Below are positions 9,155 through 17,587 of a DNA stretch of 55,288 nt, one piece after another. Each line of letters opens with the position of its first letter. Position 1 is the first letter of the stretch. A program made the translations under genes and the position numbers. Under the pieces are notes generated by a model. The model was not told the origin of the DNA. It saw nothing but the letters and a program-made list of their open reading frames with translations, and did no database searches. Source of the stretch: Alphaproteobacteria bacterium (GTDB lineage: Bacteria > Pseudomonadota > Alphaproteobacteria > Micropepsales > Micropepsaceae). The stretch covers positions 81,775-137,062 of the forward strand of contig JACADY010000066.1 in the NCBI GenBank assembly GCA_013389115.1. The letters are read 5' to 3'.

Positions 9155-10318
9155 ATGCGCACCGATCCGTCGATCCGATCACGCCAGCGCGCGATGTTCG
9201 CGGGGCTGCTCGTCCTATGGGCGGTCTTGGGCTATTTCCTGTGGCAAAGCGCGGCGCGGTATTGGGAAGCATATCTGCTTCTCACCGACGTGGCGTCGGG
9301 GACGGGGCCTTCGCCTCTCAAGGACGAAACGGAACGGCCGCAGCGCGAGAGCGTCCTTTGGAAATCGCAGAGGCGCGAAGGGGCCGGCGACCTCTATACG
9401 CCTCGCACGCAAGCCCGCGCACGCCTCGTGCTCGTGCCGGGCCTCGCCGTCGAGGGCAAGGATCACCCGCTCATGATCGCGTTCGCGGAGAGTTTCGCGC
9501 GGATGGGCTTTATCGTCCTCGTTCCCGATCTCGCCAATTTGCGCGAGCTGCGGGCCTCGCCCGAGGACGCCGCGACCATCGCGGCGGCTTGCGCGTGGCT
9601 GGCGAAGAGCGGCAGCGGCGGATTGCCGGAGGAGCCGGTCGCGGTCGCCGCTGTTTCCTATGCGGCGGGCCCTGCGATACTGGCCGCCGCTACGCCCGAC
9701 GGCGAACAAGCGATCGGTCTCATCATCGCCATCGGCGCCTATGCCGACACGATCGAGACCATCACCTTCGTCACGACGGGCCATGCGCGGGCCGAGAACG
9801 GAAGCTGGGTCAAGGGGGTTCCCAATATCTATGGGCGGTGGGCCTTCGTATGGGCGAACGCGCGGCGCATGAGCCGCGACCAAGATCGCGCCGCGCTGCT
9901 CGCGATCGCGCAGCGGCGGATACAGGATCCGCAGTCGCCCATCGACTATTACACGCGGATGTTGTCGAGCGAGGGGCGCGCTGTGCTGGCGCTGATCGAG
10001 AATGAGGACCCGGATGCGGTACCCAGGCTCATCGAAGCGCTGCCGCCAGCACTGCGCGAGGACATTCATGCGCTCAATCTCGCCCGCGCTGATCTGTCTG
10101 GCGTGCGCGCGGATGTCATCCTCATTCATGGCGAGGACGACATGATCATCCCCGTGTCCCAGAGCCGGAGACTCGCGAAGCTGCTCCCGTCCTCGCGCGT
10201 GCATCTGGCGCTCGTTGCGCATCTGATGCATGTCGAGTTCCGCGACGGCCTCGATCTTTCGGACGGGCTGACACTGCTCGGCGCGGGCGAGCGGATCATC
10301 GCCTTTCGCGACCGGTAG
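9155..10318 (+). CDS. Membrane-anchored alpha/beta hydrolase
   Basis: The protein has 387 residues with one N-terminal membrane segment (about 13-32) preceded by basic residues, so the catalytic domain probably faces the periplasm. ARLVLVPGLAVEGKDHPL (about 89-106) is the oxyanion-hole strand-turn. AVAAVSYAAGPA puts the likely nucleophile at Ser168 in an atypical elbow without the usual glycine before it. VILIHGEDDMIIP supplies the acid, and the likely catalytic His lies in VAHLMHVEF. The start at ATG 9155 follows a GAGGGG site; an earlier in-frame ATG at 9059 overlaps the end of zntB and lacks a family-like N-terminus. The substrate is unknown. Confidence 0.82.
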   Translation: MRTDPSIRSRQRAMFAGLLVLWAVLGYFLWQSAARYWEAYLLLTDVASGTGPSPLKDETERPQRESVLWKSQRREGAGDLYTPRTQARARLVLVPGLAVEGKDHPLMIAFAESFARMGFIVLVPDLANLRELRASPEDAATIAAACAWLAKSGSGGLPEEPVAVAAVSYAAGPAILAAATPDGEQAIGLIIAIGAYADTIETITFVTTGHARAENGSWVKGVPNIYGRWAFVWANARRMSRDQDRAALLAIAQRRIQDPQSPIDYYTRMLSSEGRAVLALIENEDPDAVPRLIEALPPALREDIHALNLARADLSGVRADVILIHGEDDMIIPVSQSRRLAKLLPSSRVHLALVAHLMHVEFRDGLDLSDGLTLLGAGERIIAFRDR

Positions 10319-10326
10319 GGCTTGCG

Positions 10327-11193
10327 TCAGGCGGAGCGCAGCGCCTTCAGGCTGACTGGTGGCACGGAGCCTGAAGGCACGAAGAAATCGGGCATCAGGT
10401 CCTTGGTGGGATCGACGCGGTACTTGTCGAAATCGCGCTCGCCCGCCTCCCACAACAGCGTGTCGTCGATGCAGAAATTGCCGGTGAACTCGCTCGATTT
10501 GCGATTGAAGATCACATAGGCGGCATCGGCCATGATGTCGGGTGTGCGGCAATGCTTCATGCCCTCATCGCCCGCGAGCGCGTTCCTGATCGCCGCCGTC
10601 GCGATGCCGGTGCGCGGCCAGAGCGCGTTCACCGCAATGCCATCCGACTTGAACTCGGCCGCCATGCCCAGCACGCACATGCTCATGCCGTATTTCGCCA
10701 TCGTGTAGGCGACATGCGGCCCGAACCATTGCGGGCTCATGTCGAGCGGAGGGGAGAGGTTCAAGATATGCGGATTGGCCGCCTGCTTCAGATGCGGGAT
10801 GCAGAGCTTGGAGCAGAGGAAGGTGCCGCGCGTGTTGATCTGGTGCATGAGATCATAGCGCTTCATGTCCGTCTGCAAGGTGCCGGTGAGCTGGATGGCG
10901 CTGGCGTTATTCACACAGATGTCGATGCCGCCAAAGCGCGCGACCGTCTCATCGACCGCCTTTTGCACCGCCGCCTCGTCGCGCACATCGACGATGAGGG
11001 GCAGTGCCTTGCCGCCCGCCGCGTCGATCTCCTTCGCGGCCGTATAGATGGTGCCCTCAAGCTTTGGATGGGGATCGGCGGTTTTTGCCGCGATCGCGAT
11101 GTTGGCACCGTCGCGCGCGGCCTTGAGCGCGATCGCAAGGCCGATGCCGCGGCTCGCGCCGGTGATGAAGAGGGTCTTGTTCTTGAGGGTCAT
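10327..11193 (-). CDS. Short-chain dehydrogenase/reductase, HSDL2-like
   Basis: An NAD(P)-dependent oxidoreductase of 288 residues, longer than the usual 250. The cofactor loop is TGASRGIG (11-18), NNAS marks the central strand, and the active site has YTMAK. The central serine region reads NLSPPLDMSPQWFG, and the C-terminal segment NFCIDDTLLWEAGERDFDKY is typical of the group related to human HSDL2 without its SCP2 domain. Substrates of this group are poorly known and may be fatty acyl or steroid-like. ATG 11193 gives the family start TLKNKTLFITGAS. The gene faces the alpha/beta hydrolase with an 8-base gap between stops. Confidence 0.9.
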   Translation of the reverse strand: MTLKNKTLFITGASRGIGLAIALKAARDGANIAIAAKTADPHPKLEGTIYTAAKEIDAAGGKALPLIVDVRDEAAVQKAVDETVARFGGIDICVNNASAIQLTGTLQTDMKRYDLMHQINTRGTFLCSKLCIPHLKQAANPHILNLSPPLDMSPQWFGPHVAYTMAKYGMSMCVLGMAAEFKSDGIAVNALWPRTGIATAAIRNALAGDEGMKHCRTPDIMADAAYVIFNRKSSEFTGNFCIDDTLLWEAGERDFDKYRVDPTKDLMPDFFVPSGSVPPVSLKALRSA

Positions 11194-11234
11194 GGTCGTC
11201 GTCCTCCGCCTTTGAAAGAGTTCGGCATTTTGCC

Positions 11235-12020
11235 TTATCGGATTTTCGGCAGCCATTCTGTCGGCATAGGAAGAAGTGGAATCTTTAGCTTGAAATGCAA
11301 ATAGAATGTGGATGCCATCCAAGCAGGTATTCCAATGAAACCAAACAGGAAAAGCCAATTCAGAATACGCATCTCATCTCTTGTGATGTACACGATATTG
11401 CCATGGTCCGTTAACGCTTCCGACCTTTCACTCGTTGCTACCATTGAACCCGACTGAAACGCATCCATGTAAAGATAGAAATACCATGCTAAGCCGACAA
11501 ATATCACTGAATAAGCCAAGAAATGGACGATGCCTATGGCAACTTTCCATTGCGGGAGCTTTGGCCGCTCTGGCCTTTCAATAGGGGGCATTCCGGCGCA
11601 TTCCGCCCGAAACGCAACATCAGATAAATGAACTATACGCAACACGAAAAGAACAAAAAACGTGCCGATTCCCACAATAGCCATGATCAAAGGCACAAAA
11701 ATCACACGCTCGTAATTTGACTTTATTATCAACGCAGCAAAAACACTAAATGCTCCAAGAAAATAGATGGCACCAAAAATCTGCCGTATCCCGACGCCGC
11801 GCCACTGCCACCGATGCTCAATCCTTCGTCTGACCGCAATAGTTGCAATACCCAAAGCGAGCGCAGCATAAAAACTTAGCTGCCATGGGAGCGTGATCTC
11901 GCTTCCGAAAATCAGGAAGACCATCGTCATGCCGTGCCAAAGCTGGAACCCTTTGTACTCAAAGGCCTGCTCAGACCAGCTCTTTGGGAGCATTGTTTGA
12001 TCATGTTCGAATGGCCACAT
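11235..12020 (-). CDS. Hypothetical multi-pass membrane protein (AT-richer gene)
   Basis: I do not recognise this 261-residue protein. About six hydrophobic segments can be seen (near 28-45, 47-63, 80-100, 107-128, 162-184 and 220-243). A Pro/Arg-rich loop (PPIERPERPKLPQWK) separates the fourth and fifth. The coding sequence is visibly richer in A and T and uses codons that are rare in the neighbours, for example ATA, AAA and TTA, which suggests recent acquisition. The start at 12020 is uncertain, and ATG 11993 is an alternative. It lies between an SDR and an MBL hydrolase with no obvious link to either. Confidence 0.65.
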   Translation of the reverse strand: MWPFEHDQTMLPKSWSEQAFEYKGFQLWHGMTMVFLIFGSEITLPWQLSFYAALALGIATIAVRRRIEHRWQWRGVGIRQIFGAIYFLGAFSVFAALIIKSNYERVIFVPLIMAIVGIGTFFVLFVLRIVHLSDVAFRAECAGMPPIERPERPKLPQWKVAIGIVHFLAYSVIFVGLAWYFYLYMDAFQSGSMVATSERSEALTDHGNIVYITRDEMRILNWLFLFGFIGIPAWMASTFYLHFKLKIPLLPMPTEWLPKIR

Positions 12021-12069
12021 TCCCAGTCACCCGCACCGCTCGCCGTCGCCATCAGAGTTTCTGCCGCAC

Positions 12070-13128
12070 CTATATTGACCTGTAGTGCGCTACTCCCCCC
12101 TCGTCCCTTTCGCGCCGCACCGCCCCCCGCGCGATGAGGCAATTGAGGTGGGCGATGCTCTCGCCCGTCGCCATGATGTAGTTGCTGGCGGTAATCCGTG
12201 CCCGGAACAATGCCGGAAAGACATCGACGGCGCGCCTTGGCTCCATACACAGGTCGCGCAGCCGCGCCATACCCTCCTCATGCCCGTCAATCAGATCCTG
12301 CAGGCGCTTTTTCGCGCCGCGAAAGGGTTCATTGTGGGCGGGAAGCACCAGCACATCCTCTGGCAGCAGATCGCGAAAATGCTCGCAGCTGTCGAGCCAG
12401 TCCTGAAGCGGATTGGCCTCGGGCTCGGTTGGGAAGACGCTGACGTTCGATGAGATGCGCGGCAGGATCTGGTCGCCCGAAATGATAACGTTCAGAGCCG
12501 GACAGAAAAGGCAGATATGTTCCGGCGCATGGCCCCGTCCGACGAGCAGGCGCCATTCGCGCCCGCCGATCATCAAGGTCTCTCCGTCCTGCATGCTGCG
12601 GAAGGATTGCGGCAGGCGGAAGACGCCCATGCCGAAGCCGCCGAAACGCTCCTTGTACTTGGCAAGCGCTTCATCCGGGAACCCGGCGGCCCGGTAAAAG
12701 GCGACACCCTCATGCGGCGCCTCGCGGCCCGTGTCCATCACCAGCGTGCGGCAAAGAAGATAATCCGTACGCGACATGTAAAGCGGGGCATCCCATCGCT
12801 CAACCAGCCAGCCGGCCAAGCCCACATGATCGGGATGGAGGTGGGTCACGATCACCCGCGTCACTGGCCTGCCGCCCAATGCGCTGGCAAAAACCTGTTC
12901 CCAGGCCTGCTGCGTTTCCTCATTGTTGATGCCGGTGTCAACGATGGCCCAGCCCTCGCCGTCCTCCAGGAGCCAGAGATTGATATGGGCGAGCTGGAAG
13001 GGCAGCTTCATGCGCACCCAGCGCAGGCCGGGCAAGACATCGATCACCTGGCCCAGTTCCGGCCGCGCGGCAAAGGGATAGGTCAGTCCGGCCTTTTCAA
13101 ACGCGACGCCATCTGCAGCAAGGGTCAT
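12070..13128 (-). CDS. MBL-fold metallo-hydrolase, LACTB2-like
   Basis: A metallo-beta-lactamase-fold hydrolase of 352 residues. The dinuclear metal motif is THLHPDHVG (95-103), with His96, His98, Asp100 and His101. Further ligands are expected in GRGHAPEHICLF and SGDQILPRIS, and PAHNEPFRG holds the last His. The C-terminal 60 residues look like the small winged-helix domain of LACTB2-type proteins (TASNYIMATGESIAHLNCLIARG). Many members are thioesterases, glyoxalase-like enzymes or nucleases, and the sequence does not choose between them. It precedes the AT-richer membrane gene in the same direction, with a 49-base gap. Confidence 0.9.
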   Translation of the reverse strand: MTLAADGVAFEKAGLTYPFAARPELGQVIDVLPGLRWVRMKLPFQLAHINLWLLEDGEGWAIVDTGINNEETQQAWEQVFASALGGRPVTRVIVTHLHPDHVGLAGWLVERWDAPLYMSRTDYLLCRTLVMDTGREAPHEGVAFYRAAGFPDEALAKYKERFGGFGMGVFRLPQSFRSMQDGETLMIGGREWRLLVGRGHAPEHICLFCPALNVIISGDQILPRISSNVSVFPTEPEANPLQDWLDSCEHFRDLLPEDVLVLPAHNEPFRGAKKRLQDLIDGHEEGMARLRDLCMEPRRAVDVFPALFRARITASNYIMATGESIAHLNCLIARGAVRRERDEGGVAHYRSI

Positions 13129-13340
13129 TACAAGCCTGTCAAATTATCTCTGCTGAAGGCTAGGCGCGACGGCGGGCGCGGTCAAACACCGGCGGCCGCC
13201 AACCCTCAAGCCATTTTTCACCTTCGACGTGAGCCTCGTCACGGCAAGTTCATCGCCGCAAGCTTGCTGGCCTTGCGGAAGCAGGCTAGCTCTTTCATCC
13301 GGGAGATGATCACGCCATGACGACGATTAGGGGAAACTCG

Positions 13341-13976
13341 ATGCAGAACCTTACGACGCGATCACTAGTATTTGCCGCCGCCTTTGCCATGATCGCGAGC
13401 CCGCTTCTTGCGCTCGAACAGCCGCCGGCCGTGAAGAACAGCGCGGTTCCCTCCCTCATGGAGACGGGCACCTATGACCTTGACCCGACGCACGCAATCA
13501 TCGAATTCGGCGTCAGCCATCTTGGCTTTTCGCTCTATCGCGGACGATTCAACACCGCCTCGGGGACGCTTGAATGGAATAGCGCGGAACCTGAAAAGAG
13601 CAGCGTTTCGGTGACCGTCGAGGTCGCCAGCATCGATACGCCGAGCGACAAGCTCGATGCCGAACTGACGGGAGCGGAAGTCTTCGATGCGGCGCAGTTC
13701 CCGCAAGCGACGTTCAAGTCGACGGGCGCCACGCGCACCAGCGATACGACCGGCACGCTGACAGGCGATCTCACCATCAAGGGCGTAACGAAGCCCATCA
13801 CGCTTGCGGTCACATTCAACGGCTCGGGCCAACACCCCATGCTCAACACGGCATGGAGCGGATTTACCGCGACCGGCAGCTTCAAACGCTCGGATTTCGG
13901 CATCGTCAACTGGGCGCAAGCGGTCGGCGATACGGTTGAGCTCCGCCTCGATATCGAGTTCGGCAAGAAACAGTAA
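13341..13976 (+). CDS. Exported YceI-family lipid-binding protein
   Basis: A periplasmic beta-barrel protein of the YceI/TTHA0802 family, which binds isoprenoid-type lipids, 211 residues. A signal peptide is clear (hydrophobic stretch ending ASPLLALEQ). The YceI pattern follows: YDLDPTHAIIEFGVSHLGFS, then VEVASIDT, and LTGDLTIKGVTKPITLAV near the middle. The ATG at 13341 is chosen because it puts the signal peptide at the N-terminus and has GGGGA upstream; an ATG at 13317 would add eight residues. It lies 30 bases upstream of a cytochrome b561 and then a second YceI gene, so the three probably form one operon. Confidence 0.93.
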   Translation: MQNLTTRSLVFAAAFAMIASPLLALEQPPAVKNSAVPSLMETGTYDLDPTHAIIEFGVSHLGFSLYRGRFNTASGTLEWNSAEPEKSSVSVTVEVASIDTPSDKLDAELTGAEVFDAAQFPQATFKSTGATRTSDTTGTLTGDLTIKGVTKPITLAVTFNGSGQHPMLNTAWSGFTATGSFKRSDFGIVNWAQAVGDTVELRLDIEFGKKQ

Positions 13977-14006
13977 CTCGCGCGAGAGACTTAGGGGGAC
14001 TTGGCG

Positions 14007-14585
14007 ATGATGTCTCGCGAAACGCAGCGTTATACGTCGGTGGCGATCTTCCTGCATTGGCTGATCGCACTTTTCATCCTCGGCCAGATCGCGGGCGGGC
14101 TCTATGTGAGCGACATGCCTTCTGGCGCCGAGGGGCGTTTCGCGCTTTTTCAGCTGCACAAATCCTTCGGCCTCACCATCCTGGGGCTCACACTCCTTCG
14201 CATTCTGTGGCGGCTCGTCAATCCGGTGCCGCCGCTGCCCGAAGCGATGGCAATGTGGGAAAAGATCCTCGCGCGGCTCACCCACCTTGCCTTCTATGCG
14301 TTGATGCTGGCGATGCCGCTGTCAGGCTGGGCGCTTGTCTCCTCGGCGAGCCGGGCGGTGCCGACCTATTTTTTCGGGCTCTTCGAGGTGCCGCATCTCC
14401 CCGGGCTTAAAGGGCTTGAGAATCAGCGCGAAGTGGCAGGCCAGATCAGCGAAATGCACGAATTGCTGGCGTTCCTCACTCTTGGTCTCCTCCTCCTCCA
14501 TATCGCAGCCGCGCTGAAGCACCATTATTTCGATCGCGACGATGTGCTGACGCGCATGCTGCCCTTTCTCAAGGTGCGCTCATGA
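14007..14585 (+). CDS. Cytochrome b561-family membrane protein
   Basis: A di-haem b-type cytochrome of the bacterial b561 (CybB) family, 192 residues, with four membrane segments. Candidate haem histidines are in AIFLHWLIALFI, LFQLHKSFGLT, LARLTHLAFYAL and LLLLHIAAALKHHYF. Such proteins pass electrons between quinones and periplasmic acceptors. A TTG (14001) and two ATGs (14007, 14010) are in frame; ATG 14007 is taken, behind AGGGGGA. The stop overlaps the next YceI gene by ATGA. Cytochrome b561 beside YceI is a known pairing, as in E. coli YceJ-YceI, and suggests redox work on a quinone-like lipid. Confidence 0.94.
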   Translation: MMSRETQRYTSVAIFLHWLIALFILGQIAGGLYVSDMPSGAEGRFALFQLHKSFGLTILGLTLLRILWRLVNPVPPLPEAMAMWEKILARLTHLAFYALMLAMPLSGWALVSSASRAVPTYFFGLFEVPHLPGLKGLENQREVAGQISEMHELLAFLTLGLLLLHIAAALKHHYFDRDDVLTRMLPFLKVRS

Positions 14586-15148
14586 TGAAATCCCTGTTCC
14601 TTGCCGGCGCCTTATCGCTTTTTGCCAACCCCGTCCTCGCGGCCACGTGGGAGGCCGTGCCGTCCTCAAGTGCGCTCAAGCTCGTTGGGCAGCAGGGCGC
14701 CAATACGATCACCATCCAGCTTCCTGAATGGAAGGCCGAGATCGCCTTCGATCCGGCGGACCTCGCCTCGTCCAAACTCAAGATCAGTGTCGCGATGGCC
14801 TCGCTCACGAGCGAGACGCAGAATGCGGCCGACAAGGCCGAGGAAGAGCGGGAGTTGAAGGGCAAGAGCTGGTTCAATGTCGCCGCCAACCCTGAAGCCG
14901 TGTTCGAGAGCACGGCGATCAGCGCGAAGGGTGATCGCTATCAGGCGACGGGCAACCTCACCTTGCGCGGCGTGACGATGCCCGCGACGCTTGACTTCGC
15001 CGTCGCAATCAACGGCAGCGATGCGGAGGCGACCGGCTCTGCGGTCGTCAGCTGGCCCCCCTTCGGCATGGGCTGGGATCCGGCGCAATCAGGCATCAAG
15101 CCCGAGGTCAAGGTCGAGTTTCGCGTCGTCGCAAAAAAGGCGCCTTAA
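14582..15148 (+). CDS. Second exported YceI-family protein
   Basis: A 188-residue YceI-family protein with a signal peptide (cleavage likely after NPVLA-A near residue 20). The core contains LKISVAMASLTSETQNAADKAEE, KGKSWFNVAANPEAVFEST and ATGNLTLRGVTMPATLDFAV, which match the family. Its sequence is well diverged from the YceI protein two genes upstream. It starts inside the cytochrome b561 stop (ATGA), so translation is coupled. A hairpin spans its stop codon, so the operon probably ends here. Confidence 0.93.
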   Translation: MMKSLFLAGALSLFANPVLAATWEAVPSSSALKLVGQQGANTITIQLPEWKAEIAFDPADLASSKLKISVAMASLTSETQNAADKAEEERELKGKSWFNVAANPEAVFESTAISAKGDRYQATGNLTLRGVTMPATLDFAVAINGSDAEATGSAVVSWPPFGMGWDPAQSGIKPEVKVEFRVVAKKAP

Positions 15149-15163
15149 ACATCAAGGCGCCTT
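15137..15163 (+). terminator. Terminator-like hairpin over the yceI stop codon
   Basis: AAGGCGCC (15137-15144) pairs with GGCGCCTT (15156-15163) around an 11-base loop that contains the TAA stop of the second YceI gene. A run of A precedes it, and GCGGTTT follows, which is only a weak T-tract. Confidence 0.55.
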
Positions 15164-15204
15164 GCGGTTTGTGCCCCGGCGCCAGGAGCGCTAAATCTCG
15201 TCGC

Positions 15205-16173
15205 GTGAAAGCACAGGTCCACAAGGCAACCGCCGAGAGCATCACCGAGGCCGCGCGACTTATTCGCGCGGGCGAGCTCGTCGCGTTTCCAACCGAGACC
15301 GTCTATGGTCTTGGCGCCGATGCACGCAAAGATGCGGCGGTTGCCCGCATCTTCGCGGCAAAGCGCCGGCCGCGCTTCAATCCGCTCATTGTCCATGTTC
15401 CCGATCTGGGCGCCGCGGTCGCACTTGGCCATATCCCTGAAATCGGGCAGCACTTGGCGGCACGGTTCTGGCCGGGCGGACTCAGCCTTGTCGTCAGGCG
15501 GAAGGCGGATGCGCCGGTGTCGCTGTTGTGCAGCGCCGGGCTCGATACAATCGCGCTGCGCGTGCCCTCGCACCCGGTCGCGCTCCGTCTCCTCGACGCG
15601 GCGGGCGCTCCCATCGCGGCGCCGAGCGCGAATGCCTCGGGCGAGGTCAGTCCCACGACCGCCCAGCATGTGGCGGAGAGCCTTGGTGATGCCGTTTCCT
15701 TCATCCTCGATGGCGGGCCTTGCACCACCGGTCTTGAATCGACCGTCATCGGCCTTGCAGGCGAACGTCCAAGCTTGCTGCGAGCGGGCGCCATTTCTCG
15801 CCAAGCGATCGAGGCCATCACCGGACCTCTGGCTGAGCCCCTGGACAAGTCCGAAGCGCCAGAATCGCCGGGGCGGCTTCTTGCGCATTATGCGCCGCGC
15901 CATCCATTGCGCCTCAATGCCTGGGCCATCGAGCCCGAGGAGGGTCTCATCGCCTTTGGCGCCGATGTCCCCTCCGGCGGGCGCGTGACGCTGAATTTGA
16001 GCCCCAGCGGCGACCTCACCGAGGCGGCGGCGAATCTGTTTGCCTATCTGCGCGCCATGGACAAAGAGGCCATCTCGGGCATCGCTGTCGTTCCCCTTCC
16101 CGAAACGGGTCTTGGCGAAGCCATCAACGACCGCCTGCGCCGCGCCGCCTATGGCGCGAGGAGGGGGGCGTGA
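15205..16173 (+). CDS. tsaC: Threonylcarbamoyl-AMP synthase, long Sua5 form
   Basis: The enzyme makes threonylcarbamoyl-adenylate from threonine, bicarbonate and ATP, the first step of tRNA t6A37 synthesis. From GTG 15205 it has 322 residues. The N-terminal YrdC domain shows VAFPTETVYGLGADA, KRRPRFNPLIVHV and the APSANASGEVSPTT motif. The remaining 120 residues are the Sua5 C-terminal domain (RLLAHYAPRHPLRL linker). This long form is usual in alphaproteobacteria. An in-frame GTG at 15169 is possible, but it would lie at the end of the terminator hairpin. It overlaps the next gene by GTGA. Confidence 0.95.
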   Translation: MKAQVHKATAESITEAARLIRAGELVAFPTETVYGLGADARKDAAVARIFAAKRRPRFNPLIVHVPDLGAAVALGHIPEIGQHLAARFWPGGLSLVVRRKADAPVSLLCSAGLDTIALRVPSHPVALRLLDAAGAPIAAPSANASGEVSPTTAQHVAESLGDAVSFILDGGPCTTGLESTVIGLAGERPSLLRAGAISRQAIEAITGPLAEPLDKSEAPESPGRLLAHYAPRHPLRLNAWAIEPEEGLIAFGADVPSGGRVTLNLSPSGDLTEAAANLFAYLRAMDKEAISGIAVVPLPETGLGEAINDRLRRAAYGARRGA

Positions 16174-17585
16174 ACCAGCCATCGCCCGAGACACTCGAGC
16201 GGCTCAAGGCCGCCGCCGGCGCCAACGGCTTCAGCACGGACCCTCTTGTCCTTGCGCCCCACTTGCGCGAATGGCGCGACCGCTATCAAGGCTCAACGCC
16301 CTTGCTCTTGATGCCAAACAGTGTCGAGGCCGTGTCGCAGATCATGGCGATCTGCAATGCGAGCCACACACAGGTCGTGCCCCAGGGCGGCAATACCGGG
16401 CTTGCCGGCGGGCAGATCCCCACAGGCGAAGTGCTCTTGAGCCTCAAGCGGATGGACCGCGTGCGCGGCGTCGATGCGCTCAACAACACGATGACGCTTG
16501 AAGCGGGGGTGACACTCGCCCGCGCGCAGGCCGTTGCGGCAGAGGCGGGGCGGCTCTTTCCCTTGAGCCTTGCCTCGGAGGGATCGGCCATGATCGGCGG
16601 CGTCATCTCAACCAATGCAGGCGGCACGCAGGTGCTGCGCTATGGCAATGCGCGGGCGCTGGTGCTGGGGCTGGAGGCGGTGCTGCCGGACGGGCGCATC
16701 TGGGAGGGTCTGCGCTCGTTGCGTAAAGACAATACGGGCTATGACCTCAAACAGCTTTTCATCGGCGCGGAGGGAACGCTTGGCGTCATTACCGCCGCCG
16801 TGCTCGCGCTTTACCCGCGGCCGCGACAGCTTGAGACCGCCTTTGTCGCGCTCAAGGACCCGGCGGCGGCGATCGAACTTCTCACCCGGCTGCAGGGGGA
16901 GACCGGCGGGGCGGTGACGGCGTACGAGCTGATGCCGGCCTTGGGCCTCGATTTCGTCACGCGGCATATTCCAGGCACGCGCGCGCCCCTTGCCCAACGC
17001 CATGCCTGGAGCGTGCTCATCGAGGTGTCCTCCTTCGCGCAGGATCTGTCCGCCCGCGCGGCGCTTGAGCGCACGCTTTCATCGGCGAGCGACGAGGGGA
17101 TGGTGCTGGATGCCGCGATCGCTGAAAGCGAGGCGCAGCGCGCGGGCATCTGGCGCCTGCGCGAAGCCATGTCGGAAGCGCAAAAGTTCGAAGGCGGCTC
17201 GCTGAAGCACGATATCAGCGTGCCGGTTCGCGCCATTCCCGCCTTCCTTGCCGAGGCGAGCGCGGCGGTCGAGGCCGCGATTCCTGGTGTGCGCGTCGTC
17301 GCGTTCGGCCATGCGGGGGATGGCAATGTGCATTTCAATCTCAGCCAGCCGGTTGGGCTTGCGCGAGAGGCATTCCTCGCAGAAGGCCCGCGCATCGGGC
17401 GGATCGTGCACGACATCGCGCATGCACTTGGCGGCTCGATCAGCGCGGAGCACGGGCTTGGACAGATGAAGGCGGGCGAGATCCTGCGCTATAAATCCGC
17501 CGTCGCGATGGACATGATGCGGGCGGTCAAGCGCGCGCTCGACCCCCACGGCATCATGAACCCGGGCAAGGTCCTCGCTCCCTGA
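16170..17585 (+). CDS. FAD-linked oxidase, D-lactate/D-2-hydroxyglutarate dehydrogenase type
   Basis: A 471-residue flavoprotein of the D2HGDH/GlcD family, which oxidises D-2-hydroxy acids and passes electrons to a quinone or electron-transfer flavoprotein. The PCMH-type FAD domain shows VVPQGGNTGLAGGQIP and SEGSAMIGGVISTNAGG, then RKDNTGYDLKQLFIGAEGT. The C-terminal substrate domain has FGHAGDGNVHFN and SAEHGLGQMK, with the metal-binding histidines expected for D2HGDH. The start is GTG at 16170, sharing bases with the tsaC stop (GTGA). The exact hydroxy acid is not determined; D-2-hydroxyglutarate and D-lactate are the main candidates. Confidence 0.93.
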   Translation: MNQPSPETLERLKAAAGANGFSTDPLVLAPHLREWRDRYQGSTPLLLMPNSVEAVSQIMAICNASHTQVVPQGGNTGLAGGQIPTGEVLLSLKRMDRVRGVDALNNTMTLEAGVTLARAQAVAAEAGRLFPLSLASEGSAMIGGVISTNAGGTQVLRYGNARALVLGLEAVLPDGRIWEGLRSLRKDNTGYDLKQLFIGAEGTLGVITAAVLALYPRPRQLETAFVALKDPAAAIELLTRLQGETGGAVTAYELMPALGLDFVTRHIPGTRAPLAQRHAWSVLIEVSSFAQDLSARAALERTLSSASDEGMVLDAAIAESEAQRAGIWRLREAMSEAQKFEGGSLKHDISVPVRAIPAFLAEASAAVEAAIPGVRVVAFGHAGDGNVHFNLSQPVGLAREAFLAEGPRIGRIVHDIAHALGGSISAEHGLGQMKAGEILRYKSAVAMDMMRAVKRALDPHGIMNPGKVLAP

Positions 17586-17587
17586 GC

